From Chloroflexota bacterium (GTDB taxonomy: Bacteria > Chloroflexota > Limnocylindria > Limnocylindrales > CSP1-4): a stretch of DNA of 64,000 nt. Positions 9,026 through 17,444 of this stretch are shown here, piece after piece (position 1 is the stretch's first letter; every line of letters begins with the position of its first letter). The stretch lies in NCBI GenBank assembly GCA_016191395.1, contig JACPOS010000003.1, forward strand, positions 43,100 to 107,099, read 5' to 3'. The notes beneath the pieces were generated by a model that saw only the letters and a program-made list of their open reading frames with translations, was not told the DNA's origin and did not search any database. Both the position numbers and the translations under genes were made by a program.

Positions 9026-9684
9026 CCGCCGACCAGCAGTCGCTCGAGCGGGAACAGGAGCTCGTTGAAGACCAAGCCGATGATGGTCTGGCCGCCGATG
9101 ATCGGCAGGAACATCGCGCCGATGAGGATGAGGAAGCCGTACTGCTCCAGCACCGGCCGGACCTGCCAGACCGTCCGCGGGTTGAGGAAGGCGAACAGCA
9201 CCTTCGACCCGTCGAGCGGCGGGATCGGGATCAGGTTGAACACCATCAGCACGAGGTTGATCCTCACAAAGAACTCCAGGAACGAGCTCACGAGCCCGGC
9301 GTCCATGTGCGTCGCGTTGATGTACCGGAGCGGCAGCGCGCCGGCGATCGCGAGGACGAGGTTGGAGATGGGGCCGGCGGCGGACACGATCGCCTCGCCC
9401 CAGCGCCCGCCCTGCAGGTTCCTCGGGTTGTACGGCGTCGGCTTGGCCCAGCCGAACCCGATGGTCGTGAGCAGCACGGTGACGGCCAGGAGCAGCCCGC
9501 CCATCTGGTCGAAATGGGCGCGTGGGTCCAGCGTCAGGCGACCCATGAGCTTCGCCGTGCCGTCACCAAGGCGGTAGGCGGCGAGCGCGTGGGCGAACTC
9601 GTGGATCGGGAAGGCGATGCCCAGCATCACCACGACGACGAGCGCGCGGATGATCAGGGTCTGGGGATCGAGCGGGCCGAACAT
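9022..9684 (-). CDS. M50-family site-2-type membrane protease
   Basis: A 220-aa membrane metalloprotease, the short Rv-like/YwhC type without a PDZ domain. The zinc site HEFAH is near residue 28 and the third ligand lies in NLIPIPPLDGSK (about residue 150). Five or six hydrophobic segments are visible. Such proteases cut membrane-bound substrates, for example anti-sigma factors, but the target here is unknown. The ATG start overlaps the stop of the PH-domain gene (ATGA). Confidence 0.9.
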   Translation of the reverse strand: MFGPLDPQTLIIRALVVVVMLGIAFPIHEFAHALAAYRLGDGTAKLMGRLTLDPRAHFDQMGGLLLAVTVLLTTIGFGWAKPTPYNPRNLQGGRWGEAIVSAAGPISNLVLAIAGALPLRYINATHMDAGLVSSFLEFFVRINLVLMVFNLIPIPPLDGSKVLFAFLNPRTVWQVRPVLEQYGFLILIGAMFLPIIGGQTIIGLVFNELLFPLERLLVGG

Positions 9685-10427
9685 CAGAGTCGCTCGAGCA
9701 GGTCGGCCTTCTTCGCCTCGTACTCCTCTGGGGTGATGGCGCCGCGGTCGCGGAGGTCCGCGAGGTCGCCCAGGGCCTTGGTGATCTCGTCCGAGCTCAT
9801 CTCGCGCGGTGCCGGCTCCGCCGGGGCCGCGGGCGTGGCCGGTGCCGGGGCGGGCATCGGCGTCGCGGGAACCATCTCCGGCATCTGGGCGGGCGCGCGA
9901 AGCGGTGGCGCCGGGATCTGGAAGGACTCCTGCTCCAGCTTGTGCTTCTCGTCGAGCATCGTCTTCTTGAAGGTCTGCGCCTCCGAGAGCATCCGGTAGC
10001 GGTCGACCGACTGCTCGTTCGCGGTCAGGATGTCCAGGTCGCCGTAGCCGAGCATCCTGCCGAGGACGCTCTGCTCCAGGACCGCGTCGTTGATCTTCTC
10101 GAGCGAGCTGTCGGCGGAGCGCTTCTTGAGCACGCCCTCCACCTTCATGACCCGCCGGTTCGTGATCACGTAGTCCTGGGCGTACCAGCTGACATAGATC
10201 TGGGTCAGCCAGGTGAGCCCGATCACGAGGAGGGCAAGGCCCAGCCAGCCGAACAGGTCGCGGATCCCCCCGGCCTTCAGCTGCAGGGTGAGGATCACGA
10301 GGACCAGCGACGCGACGAAGATCGCCCAGGCGACGCGGCCCTCGATGATCGTCGCAAGGACGTGCTGACGACCGCGCAGGGCGACGCGCTCGCCGTCTGC
10401 CAGGAGCCTGTCCGCGTAGCGTGCCAC
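9684..10427 (-). CDS. PH-domain membrane protein with C-terminal SHOCT motif
   Basis: The 247-aa protein has two N-terminal transmembrane helices, a bacterial PH domain (DYVITNRRVMKVEGVLKKRS then SLEKINDAVLEQSVLGRMLG) and an Ala/Pro-rich linker leading to a SHOCT-type helix (ALGDLADLRDRGAITPEEYE). I place the start at GTG 10427 because GGGAGG lies at 10434-10440, 7 nt upstream; this site decides the start against longer frames running into xerD. Function unknown; probably a membrane-associated scaffold. Confidence 0.85.
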   Translation of the reverse strand: MARYADRLLADGERVALRGRQHVLATIIEGRVAWAIFVASLVLVILTLQLKAGGIRDLFGWLGLALLVIGLTWLTQIYVSWYAQDYVITNRRVMKVEGVLKKRSADSSLEKINDAVLEQSVLGRMLGYGDLDILTANEQSVDRYRMLSEAQTFKKTMLDEKHKLEQESFQIPAPPLRAPAQMPEMVPATPMPAPAPATPAAPAEPAPREMSSDEITKALGDLADLRDRGAITPEEYEAKKADLLERL

Positions 10428-10440
10428 CCGTGTTCCTCCC

Positions 10441-11367
10441 CTAGGCCCGTGGATGCGCCCGAGCATAGACCTCGCGAATGCGCTCGCCCGTCACGTGGGT
10501 ATAGAGCTGCGTGGTGCTGATGCTCGCATGTCCGAGCAATTCCTGAACGATGCGCAGGTCAGCGCCGCCTTCGAGCAGGTGCGTCGCGAAGGAATGTCGC
10601 AGCGTGTGCGGGCTGACCCGCCCCGAGAGGCCCGCAGCGGCCGCCGCCCGCTTCACCATCGCCCACGCCTGCTGGCGCGCGAGGCGCCGACCGCTCCTGC
10701 CGAGCAGCAGCGGCCCGCCGCGCACGGGCTCCACGTGATGCGCGGCCAGGAGCGCGGGGCGCGGGCCGTCCAGCCACGCGCGAATCGCATCGAGCGCGAC
10801 CTCGCCGACCGGCACGAGCCGCTCGCGGTCCCCCTTGCCGATCACGCGCACGAACGCCCCGTCCATGGAGATGTCCTCGAGATCCAGGTTGAGCGCCTCC
10901 GAGATGCGCAGGCCTGACGCGTACAGCAGCTCCAGGAGCGCCCGCTCCATCAGGGCGTCCTCGGCAGGCGCAGCGAGCAGCCGCTCCACCTCGGCCTGGG
11001 TCAGGGTCTCGGGGAGGAGGCGCGACATCCTCGGCAGGTCCAGGTGCGACGCGACGTCGATGCCGATGAGCCCCTCGCCGAACGCGAAGCGGTAGAAGCC
11101 CTTGATCGCGGCAGCGCGCCGCCGGAGGCTCGTCGGTGCGAGACCCGGATCCAGGCGGCGCCCGCGCCGGGTGCGGGCGGCGAGGTAGCGGACGGCGGCA
11201 TCCGGGCCATCCGCCCAATCGCGGGCGGTGCCGCGGGCGTCGGAGAAGTCGGCGAGATCGCCGCGGTACGCGCGAATCGTCGCCGGGGCGAGCCCGCGCT
11301 CCACGGCGAGGAAGGTCAGGTAGGCGTCGACCGCACGATGGAGGCTGCGGGGCGAGGCGGCGGCCAC
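10441..11367 (-). CDS. xerD: tyrosine recombinase XerD-like
   Basis: A 308-aa site-specific recombinase, of the type that resolves chromosome dimers at dif with a partner. Catalytic set is complete: Arg in YASGLRISEAL, HTLRHSFATHL, His in GHASISTTQ and Tyr in LYTHV. A SAM-like N-terminal domain (about residues 5-90) precedes it. GTG 11367 is preferred, 20 bases after the recN stop; GTG 11418 would overlap recN by 31 bases. A second recombinase of this family is at 57782, so the two may be the XerC/XerD pair. Which is which is a guess. Confidence 0.88.
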   Translation of the reverse strand: MAAASPRSLHRAVDAYLTFLAVERGLAPATIRAYRGDLADFSDARGTARDWADGPDAAVRYLAARTRRGRRLDPGLAPTSLRRRAAAIKGFYRFAFGEGLIGIDVASHLDLPRMSRLLPETLTQAEVERLLAAPAEDALMERALLELLYASGLRISEALNLDLEDISMDGAFVRVIGKGDRERLVPVGEVALDAIRAWLDGPRPALLAAHHVEPVRGGPLLLGRSGRRLARQQAWAMVKRAAAAAGLSGRVSPHTLRHSFATHLLEGGADLRIVQELLGHASISTTQLYTHVTGERIREVYARAHPRA

Positions 11368-11387
11368 GGCTGCGTGCCCCGGCGCGG

Positions 11388-13256
11388 TCAGACCGGGACG
11401 ACCGGCCGGCCGCGCCACGCCTCTGCGGCATCGAGCAGCTCACGCGCCGAGGCGAGCGCGGTGGACGCGAGCGGCCCGACCGGCGCGTCCGCAACGAGGT
11501 CCCGCGGCTCGGCCGCTTCGAGGTCGATCGGCTCGGCATCGTCGTCGACCGCGGGCCCAGGTCCCACAGCGACCAGCCCGCCCTTCGTGACGAGCCCGTC
11601 GCCCGCGCTTCCCGCACTCCCCGCGGGTCCCGGGACCGCCGTGGCGGCACCGCCGAGCATCGCCGCGAGCTCCACGATCCGTCCCTCGCGATCCAGCCGC
11701 TCCACCTCCGTGATCGTCCTGCCGTCGCGCTCGCGCTTCGCGATCCGGAAGTGGGCGTCCGCGTGTGCCGCAATCTGGGGCAGGTGAGTGACGACCAGGA
11801 CCTGGTGGTTGCGCGCGAGTGCCCACAGGCTTCGTCCGACCGGATCGGCCGTTCGGCCGCCGATCCCGGCGTCCACCTCGTCGAACACGAGCGTCGGCGT
11901 GTTGTCCGCTGCCGCGAGGACCTGCTTGATCGCGAGCGCGACGCGCGAGAGCTCACCGCCCGAGGCGATCTTGCCGAGCGGGCGCGCCGGCTCACCCGGA
12001 TTGGGCGCGAACCGGAACACCACCTCGTCCGCGCCGGATGCATCGAAGGCGATCGCGTCTCCGTCCAGCTCCACGGCGGGCTCCGTGGGCCCGGCTGCGC
12101 GTCGGCCCACGTCCACCCGGAACGCGCCTGCCCGGAACCCGAGGCTGTGCAGCGCCTCGTCTGCCGCCGCGCCGAGCCGCTCGGCGGCGGCCCTGCGCCG
12201 GACCGAGAGGGCGGACGCGGCGAAGGCGACCTCCGCGAGCAACCGCGCGTCGTCCGCCTCGCGCCGGTGCCGCTCGCCGGCGAGCCCCTCCAGCCGCTCC
12301 ATCTCCGCGGCGGCGCGCTCGCCGTGGGCGATGACGGCAGCCTCGTCCTCCCCGTAGCGACGCTCGAGCGAGAAGATCAGCGAGAGGCGCTCCTCCGCTG
12401 CCAGTACCGCGCGGGCGTCGTGGTCCACGCCCTCGGCGAGCCGCCGGACCTCCTGCGCCGCGTCCTCCAGCTCCGCCTCGAGGCCGGCGAGGCGGACGGC
12501 GACCTCCTCGAAGCGCGGATCGATGCGGGCGAGCGAGCGCGCCTCGCGGACGCCGCCGGCGAGGGCATCACGCGCCCCGCTCCCCTCTCCGTCCAACGCC
12601 GCGCGGATCGCCTCCGCGCCGCGCGTGATCGCCTCGCCGTGGCGAGCGAGCTCCTGGCGATCGCGCAGCTCGGCCGCCTCACCCTCGCGAAGGCGGGCGC
12701 CGGCAATCTCGTCGACCTCGTGCCGAAGGAGCTCCAGCCGCCGCTCCACCTCGCGCGGCTCGAGCGCGAGACCGGCGAGGGCCGCGCGATTCTCGCTCCA
12801 GCGCTCCACGGCCCGGGCCATCTCGGTGCGCGGCTCCGCGTGGTCGCCGAACGCGTCCAGGAGCTCGCGCTGCCAGCGCTCGTCGAGCAGGCGGGACTGC
12901 TCGTGCTGGCCGTGGATCTCGACGAGGGACCCTACCGTCTCCGCGAGTCGCGCTGCCGTGACCGCCTGGTCGTCGATGCGCGCCGTGGAGCGGCCACCGG
13001 CGCCGACCTCGCGGGCGGCGATGAGCGGCTCGGGCAGGCGATCGAACAGCGCCTCCACGCGCGCGGCATCGGCCCCGTGGCGCACGAGCGTCGTGTCCGC
13101 ACGTGCGCCGAGCGCAAGCCCCAGCGCATCGATGAGCAGGCTCTTGCCCGCACCGGTCTCGCCCGTCAGCACGTTGAGGCCGGGCTCCAGATCCAGGCGC
13201 AGGCGCTCGATGAGCGCGAGATCCCGGACGTTGAGCTCCAGGAGCCGCCCGATCAT
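11388..13256 (-). CDS. recN: DNA repair protein RecN
   Basis: A 622-aa SMC-like ATPase acting in double-strand-break repair. Walker A GETGAGKSLLIDAL is near residue 35, followed by long Arg/Glu/Ala-rich coiled-coil regions, the signature KIASGGELSRVALAIK, Walker B TLVFDEVDAGIGG and VLVVTHLPQIAAHAD. The C-terminal 60 residues are an acidic Ala/Pro-rich extension beyond the usual end. The ATG overlaps the nadK stop (ATGA). Confidence 0.96.
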   Translation of the reverse strand: MIGRLLELNVRDLALIERLRLDLEPGLNVLTGETGAGKSLLIDALGLALGARADTTLVRHGADAARVEALFDRLPEPLIAAREVGAGGRSTARIDDQAVTAARLAETVGSLVEIHGQHEQSRLLDERWQRELLDAFGDHAEPRTEMARAVERWSENRAALAGLALEPREVERRLELLRHEVDEIAGARLREGEAAELRDRQELARHGEAITRGAEAIRAALDGEGSGARDALAGGVREARSLARIDPRFEEVAVRLAGLEAELEDAAQEVRRLAEGVDHDARAVLAAEERLSLIFSLERRYGEDEAAVIAHGERAAAEMERLEGLAGERHRREADDARLLAEVAFAASALSVRRRAAAERLGAAADEALHSLGFRAGAFRVDVGRRAAGPTEPAVELDGDAIAFDASGADEVVFRFAPNPGEPARPLGKIASGGELSRVALAIKQVLAAADNTPTLVFDEVDAGIGGRTADPVGRSLWALARNHQVLVVTHLPQIAAHADAHFRIAKRERDGRTITEVERLDREGRIVELAAMLGGAATAVPGPAGSAGSAGDGLVTKGGLVAVGPGPAVDDDAEPIDLEAAEPRDLVADAPVGPLASTALASARELLDAAEAWRGRPVVPV

Positions 13257-14113
13257 GACGGCAGGAGCTCCACCTTCTGGCGGAACAGGTCCCAGAACGG
13301 CAGCGAGCCCTCCGGCTCCACGAGCCGCACAGGGCGCTCGATCGCGCGCACCTCGACGACGTCGCCGACCACGAGCGGGATGTCCTCGCGCCCGTCCACC
13401 GAGACGAGCGCCTCGTGCGCGTCCACGATCCGGCAGCGCACGACCGCCTCGGCGCCGACGACCACCGACCGGATGGTGGTCAGGTAGCCGGCGATCGGGG
13501 TCACGACGAGGTTGCGCGCGGTCGGGCCAAGGATCGGGCCGCCGGCGGAGAACGAGTAGCCGGTGGAGCCGGTCGGCGAGGAGACGACGAGGCCGTCCGC
13601 CACGAACGACGCCAGGTGGCTGGAGTCGATGCTCGTATCGAGCCGGACGACCCGCGCCAGCGAGCCGCGCGCGATCACGATGTCGTTGAGGGCCACGATC
13701 CGGTCGCCACCGATGGGGCTGCCGCCGCGGAGGATCTGGCCTTCGAGGGCCATCCGCGGCTCGATCGCGTAGCGGCCCTCGGCGAGCAGCTCCAGCACCC
13801 GTTCGAGGGCCGACGCCTCCACCTTCGACAGGAAGCCGACCTTGCCCACGTTGATGCCCAGGAGCGGCACGTCGTCCTCGATGACCGCTCGCGCCGCGCG
13901 CAGGAACGTGCCGTCGCCCCCGAGGACCACGAGGACATCAGAGCTGGGAAGCTCTCGATGCAGGGCGTCTCGATCGGCGGCCTGCGCCGCCCAGTGGTCC
14001 AGCCCGTGCTCGACGGCCCAGCCCACGGCCCGGTCGCGCAGGTCGACCGCCGGGTCGCTGGTCGGGTTGAAGGCGAATCCGATCCGGCGGACTGCCGTGC
14101 CGCCCTCGGCCAT
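13253..14113 (-). CDS. nadK: NAD kinase
   Basis: A 286-aa ATP-NAD kinase making NADP. Motifs: VLGGDGTFLRAAR (substrate site), GINVGKVGFLSKVE, SPTGSTGYSFSAGGPI and a C-terminal RPVRLV-PEGS segment. The ATG at 14113 overlaps the tlyA stop, and its own stop overlaps recN. tlyA-nadK-recN is a very common order in bacteria and supports all three calls. Confidence 0.96.
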   Translation of the reverse strand: MAEGGTAVRRIGFAFNPTSDPAVDLRDRAVGWAVEHGLDHWAAQAADRDALHRELPSSDVLVVLGGDGTFLRAARAVIEDDVPLLGINVGKVGFLSKVEASALERVLELLAEGRYAIEPRMALEGQILRGGSPIGGDRIVALNDIVIARGSLARVVRLDTSIDSSHLASFVADGLVVSSPTGSTGYSFSAGGPILGPTARNLVVTPIAGYLTTIRSVVVGAEAVVRCRIVDAHEALVSVDGREDIPLVVGDVVEVRAIERPVRLVEPEGSLPFWDLFRQKVELLPS

Positions 14114-14883
14114 CAGGCAGCCCTCGGCACGCGCAGGTGGAGCAGGAACTCGCGGTTCCCCTCCGGCCCCAGGATCGGCGACGCGATGCTGCCCAGCTGC
14201 TCCAGACCGATCGCCGCAGCGGCATCGCCGATCTCGCGCAGGACACGCTCGTGCACCGCAGGGTCCCGCACGACGCCGCCCTTCGTCTCTGCGCGGCCCG
14301 CCTCGAACTGCGGCTTGACGAGCGGGATCAGGTCGCCGCCCTCCGGTCCGAATGTCGAGGCGATGGGCCCCAGGACGAGCCGGAGCGAGATGAAGGCCAC
14401 GTCCACGCTCGCGAGCGAGACCGGCTCCGGGAGGCTCGCGACGGTGAGGTTCCGCGCGTTCATGCGCTCCATGTTGATCACTCGCGAATCTCGCCGGAGT
14501 GCCTCCGCGAGCTGGCCGCGCCCGACGTCCACCGCGTACACCCGAGTCGCACCCCGCTGGAGCAGCACGTCCGTGAAGCCGCCGGTGGACGCGCCGGCGT
14601 CCAGGCACACTCGACCCGCCGGGTCCACGCCGAACGCATCGAGCGCGGCGGCGAGCTTGTGGCCGCCCCGGCTCACGTATGGCTCCGGAGCGGCAACCTC
14701 GATCGAGACGTCGGGATCCACGAGATCCCCCGGCTTCCGATCGAATCTCGCTCCATCGCCGGCACCAACGCGCACCTTGCCGCCGAGAAGCAGGGCCTGG
14801 GCACGGGAGCGCGATTCGGCAAGGCCTCGGTCCGCGATGAGCTGATCGAGCCGAACCCGGGACACGCGCACGCCGGTCACCAC
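14113..14883 (-). CDS. tlyA: TlyA-family rRNA 2'-O-methyltransferase
   Basis: The 256-aa protein has an N-terminal S4 domain (VRLDQLIADRGLAESRSRAQ) and an FtsJ-like methyltransferase domain (CLDAGASTGGFTDVLLQRGA, YAVDVGRGQL). TlyA enzymes methylate 16S and/or 23S rRNA ribose; in some species they are called haemolysins. The start is uncertain: GTG 14883 or the next GTG 14880; a weak CACCAT lies 6 nt before 14880 and no Shine-Dalgarno is seen. The gap of 100 bp to dxs holds nothing else I can support. Confidence 0.9.
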   Translation of the reverse strand: MVTGVRVSRVRLDQLIADRGLAESRSRAQALLLGGKVRVGAGDGARFDRKPGDLVDPDVSIEVAAPEPYVSRGGHKLAAALDAFGVDPAGRVCLDAGASTGGFTDVLLQRGATRVYAVDVGRGQLAEALRRDSRVINMERMNARNLTVASLPEPVSLASVDVAFISLRLVLGPIASTFGPEGGDLIPLVKPQFEAGRAETKGGVVRDPAVHERVLREIGDAAAAIGLEQLGSIASPILGPEGNREFLLHLRVPRAA

Positions 14884-14983
14884 CGCATGGTGGCACACGC
14901 CGCTTCGCCGAGGCTTACCCCGCGAGCGCCTCGCCTGGTGCCATCGGCGACCGCGCCTGGGCCCAGTCGTCCCTGCGTGGGGG

Positions 14984-17044
14984 TCAAACGGCGCGGGCGG
15001 CCTCGCGCGGGCGTGGATGCGAGGGCTCCAGGGCGAGGGTCGCGACCGCCTCGCGGACCTGCTCGGCAAGCCCCGGCGCGTCGAGTCGGAGCATCCGTCG
15101 CAGGTCGACGACGCTGCCGTGATCGACAAACCGGTCGGCCGGGATGCCAACGATGCGGACGCTCGTGTCCCGGAGGGCCTCGTCGGTCTGCCTGGCATCC
15201 TCGATCGTCTCGAGGACGCCACTGCCGAACCCGCCCGTGACGACGCTCTCCTCGAACGTCACGACGAGCCGCTTGCCACGCGCCTGGTCGAGGATCAGCT
15301 GCCGGTCGAGGGGCTTCGCGAACCGCGCATTGACCACGCCGATGGACCAGCCGTCCTTCGCGAGCATGTCCGCGACCTCGGCGGCGCGAGCTACGATCGG
15401 GCCGAAGCCGACGAACAGGATGTCGTTGCCTTCCCGCAGGACCTCCGCCTGGCCGACCTTGATCTCGCGCGGCGTGACCTCGGGCAGCCCGAAGCCCGGG
15501 TCGCGCGGGTAGTGCAGCGCGAACGGGTGGTCCTGCGCGAACGCGGTGCGGACGAGCGAACGCAGCTCCTGCTCGTCCTTGGGACTCGCGACGACGAGGT
15601 ACGGCAGCTGCCGCTGCGCCGGGATCGTGAACATGCCCTGGTGGGAGGTGCCGTCCTCGCCCACGAGCCCGGCACGGTCCACGGCCAGCAGGACGGGCAG
15701 GTCGTTCTGGCACACGTCGTGCACGGTCTGGTCGAATGCGCGCTGGAGGAACGTGGAGTACAGCGCCACGACCGGCCGCATGCCGGCGATCGCGAGGCCG
15801 CTCGCCATCGTGACGGCGTGCTGCTCGGCGATGCCCACGTCCTGGAACCGGTCCGGGAACGCGGCCTGGAACTTCGACAGGCCGGTGCCGGTGGGCATGC
15901 CCGCGGTGATCGCCACGATCCGGTCGTCGTCCTTCGCCAGCTCGATCAGCTCGGATACGAACACCGACGTATAGCTGGGGGCCTTCTTGCCGGCGCTCGG
16001 GGGCGTGGGCGGCGACAGCGCGTCGCCGTTGGAGCCGGCGCCGTGGTGGCTGCCCGGGCGGATGTCCTTCGATGCGGCGACCGTCGCGGGGACCTCCATC
16101 GGCGGCAGTGCCGCGCCGTGGAACGAGACCTGGTCTGCCTCGGCCGGCTTGTAGCCGCGGCCCTTCTGCGTGCGCACGTGGACGATGGTCGGGCCCTTGA
16201 GCTCGAACACGCGCGAGAACGTCTGCAGGAGCGCGTGGATGTCGTGCCCGGGCACCACGCCGATGTACGTGATCCCGAGATCCTCGAACAGCTGGCCGGG
16301 GCTCGCGAGGTTCACGACGGACCGCCGCAGCCGCTGGCTCCACATCACCGCGCTCGGGCCGATCACCGGGATCGCGCCCATTACCCGGTCCCACGCGGAC
16401 TTCGAGGTCTGCCACGCGCCGCTGAGCTTGATCTTCGACAGGTAGGTCGAGAACGCGCCGACCGTTGCGCTGATGGACATCTCGTTGTCGTTGAGCACGA
16501 TCAGCATCGGCGTCTGGCGATGGCCGATGTCGTTCAGTGCCTCGAGGCTCAGGCCCGTCATGAGCGCCGCGTCGCCGACGACCACCGCGATGCGCTCGGT
16601 GCCGTGGCGGATGTCGCGCGCGGCGGCAAGGCCCTCGGCGATCGACAGCCCTGTTCCGGCGTGGCCGCCGTCGAACACGTCGTGCTCGCTTTCGCTGCGG
16701 CGCGGGAAGCCCCCCAGGCCGTCGATCTGGCGGAGGGTCCCGAACCGCTCCAGGCGGCCCGTGAGCAGCTTGTGGGCATACGCCTGGTGCCCCGTGTCCC
16801 AGACGATCCTGTCGCGCGGCGAGTCGAGGAGCCGATGGAGCGCGATCGCGATCTCCACGACGCCCAGGCTGGAGCCGAGGTGGCCGCCGGTCTTCGCGAC
16901 CGTCGTGATGATGGTCTCGCGGATCTCGACGGCGAGCTCCACGAGCTCCGCCTCGGAGAGGCGCCGCAGGTCGGCGGGCCCGGCCAGCCGGGACAGGATC
17001 GGGGTGGACACGAGGCGGATGCGCTCCTGGTTCGAGGGGCCCAC
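14984..17044 (-). CDS. dxs: 1-deoxy-D-xylulose-5-phosphate synthase
   Basis: The 686-aa thiamine-diphosphate enzyme condenses pyruvate and glyceraldehyde-3-phosphate, the first step of the MEP isoprenoid route. Seen: GGHLGSSLGVVE, TPP site with GDAALMTGLSLEAL (GDA where GDG is usual), LNDNEMSIS, and in the transketolase domain FQDVGIAEQHAV and DRAGLVGEDG. The start is GTG 17042-17044; TACACT 36 nt upstream is a possible -10. It probably heads the transcript through tlyA-nadK-recN. Confidence 0.95.
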   Translation of the reverse strand: MGPSNQERIRLVSTPILSRLAGPADLRRLSEAELVELAVEIRETIITTVAKTGGHLGSSLGVVEIAIALHRLLDSPRDRIVWDTGHQAYAHKLLTGRLERFGTLRQIDGLGGFPRRSESEHDVFDGGHAGTGLSIAEGLAAARDIRHGTERIAVVVGDAALMTGLSLEALNDIGHRQTPMLIVLNDNEMSISATVGAFSTYLSKIKLSGAWQTSKSAWDRVMGAIPVIGPSAVMWSQRLRRSVVNLASPGQLFEDLGITYIGVVPGHDIHALLQTFSRVFELKGPTIVHVRTQKGRGYKPAEADQVSFHGAALPPMEVPATVAASKDIRPGSHHGAGSNGDALSPPTPPSAGKKAPSYTSVFVSELIELAKDDDRIVAITAGMPTGTGLSKFQAAFPDRFQDVGIAEQHAVTMASGLAIAGMRPVVALYSTFLQRAFDQTVHDVCQNDLPVLLAVDRAGLVGEDGTSHQGMFTIPAQRQLPYLVVASPKDEQELRSLVRTAFAQDHPFALHYPRDPGFGLPEVTPREIKVGQAEVLREGNDILFVGFGPIVARAAEVADMLAKDGWSIGVVNARFAKPLDRQLILDQARGKRLVVTFEESVVTGGFGSGVLETIEDARQTDEALRDTSVRIVGIPADRFVDHGSVVDLRRMLRLDAPGLAEQVREAVATLALEPSHPRPREAARAV

Positions 17045-17080
17045 GGACGTCGGAACCCCTGTGACGCGCGAATGCCGCGG

Positions 17081-17086
17081 AGTGTA
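17081..17086 (-). promoter_or_regulatory. possible dxs -10 element
   Basis: TACACT on the minus strand within GGACTACACT, 36 nt before the GTG start. No convincing -35 at 16-18 bp. Confidence 0.35.
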
Positions 17087-17243
17087 GTCCGGCCCGGAAT
17101 TGCGCGGTTATGTGATACCACGGCCGCGCACGTTTCGCCCGCGGACCCGCGGACCGCGGCCATGCTCGAGAGTCAAGGAATCCGCGCCGGGAAGCGCCGT
17201 GCTCACTCCCTTCTCCGCGCTCGGCGGGCCACCATCGCGCGTC

Positions 17244-17411
17244 ATGTCTGGCAGTCAACATGTCGAGCCGAGAATCCGAATCAGGTGCGTCCGATGACGC
17301 TACGACTCGACTTGTTGACCCTCAGTCATCAGATCGTCGGTTAGCCGTGCCCGGCAATCTCCGGCGGCGCCCGGAGCCGCGCTAACCACGGAAATCTTGA
17401 CTGCCAGACAT
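17244..17411. repeat. 168-bp MITE-like element with 15-bp terminal inverted repeats
   Basis: The ends are perfect inverted repeats: ATGTCTGGCAGTCAA at 17244-17258 and TTGACTGCCAGACAT at 17397-17411; the next six inner bases still match at four positions. Inside is a second palindrome, GGTTAGC (17339-17345) with GCTAACC (17381-17387), enclosing a GC-rich hairpin. There is no coding frame of note. It fills much of the 400-bp gap between the dxs start and the end of the FtsX-like permease. No clear target duplication is visible. It may be a miniature transposable element, or a structured terminator region for the permease operon. Confidence 0.6.
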
Positions 17412-17444
17412 CGCCGCCCCGGGCCGGCGCCGCCCCACCCGCGA

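Noticed and set aside
10441..11367. Integrase of a mobile element
   Set aside because: Embedded in a housekeeping operon (recN-PH protein), no att sites or cargo genes; XerD-like is the better call. The same holds for 57782-58753.
15017..17344. Very long plus-strand open frame of over 700 codons opposite dxs
   Set aside because: It mirrors dxs codons; high GC makes long antisense frames common. Composition is Arg/Ala/His-rich with no motif.
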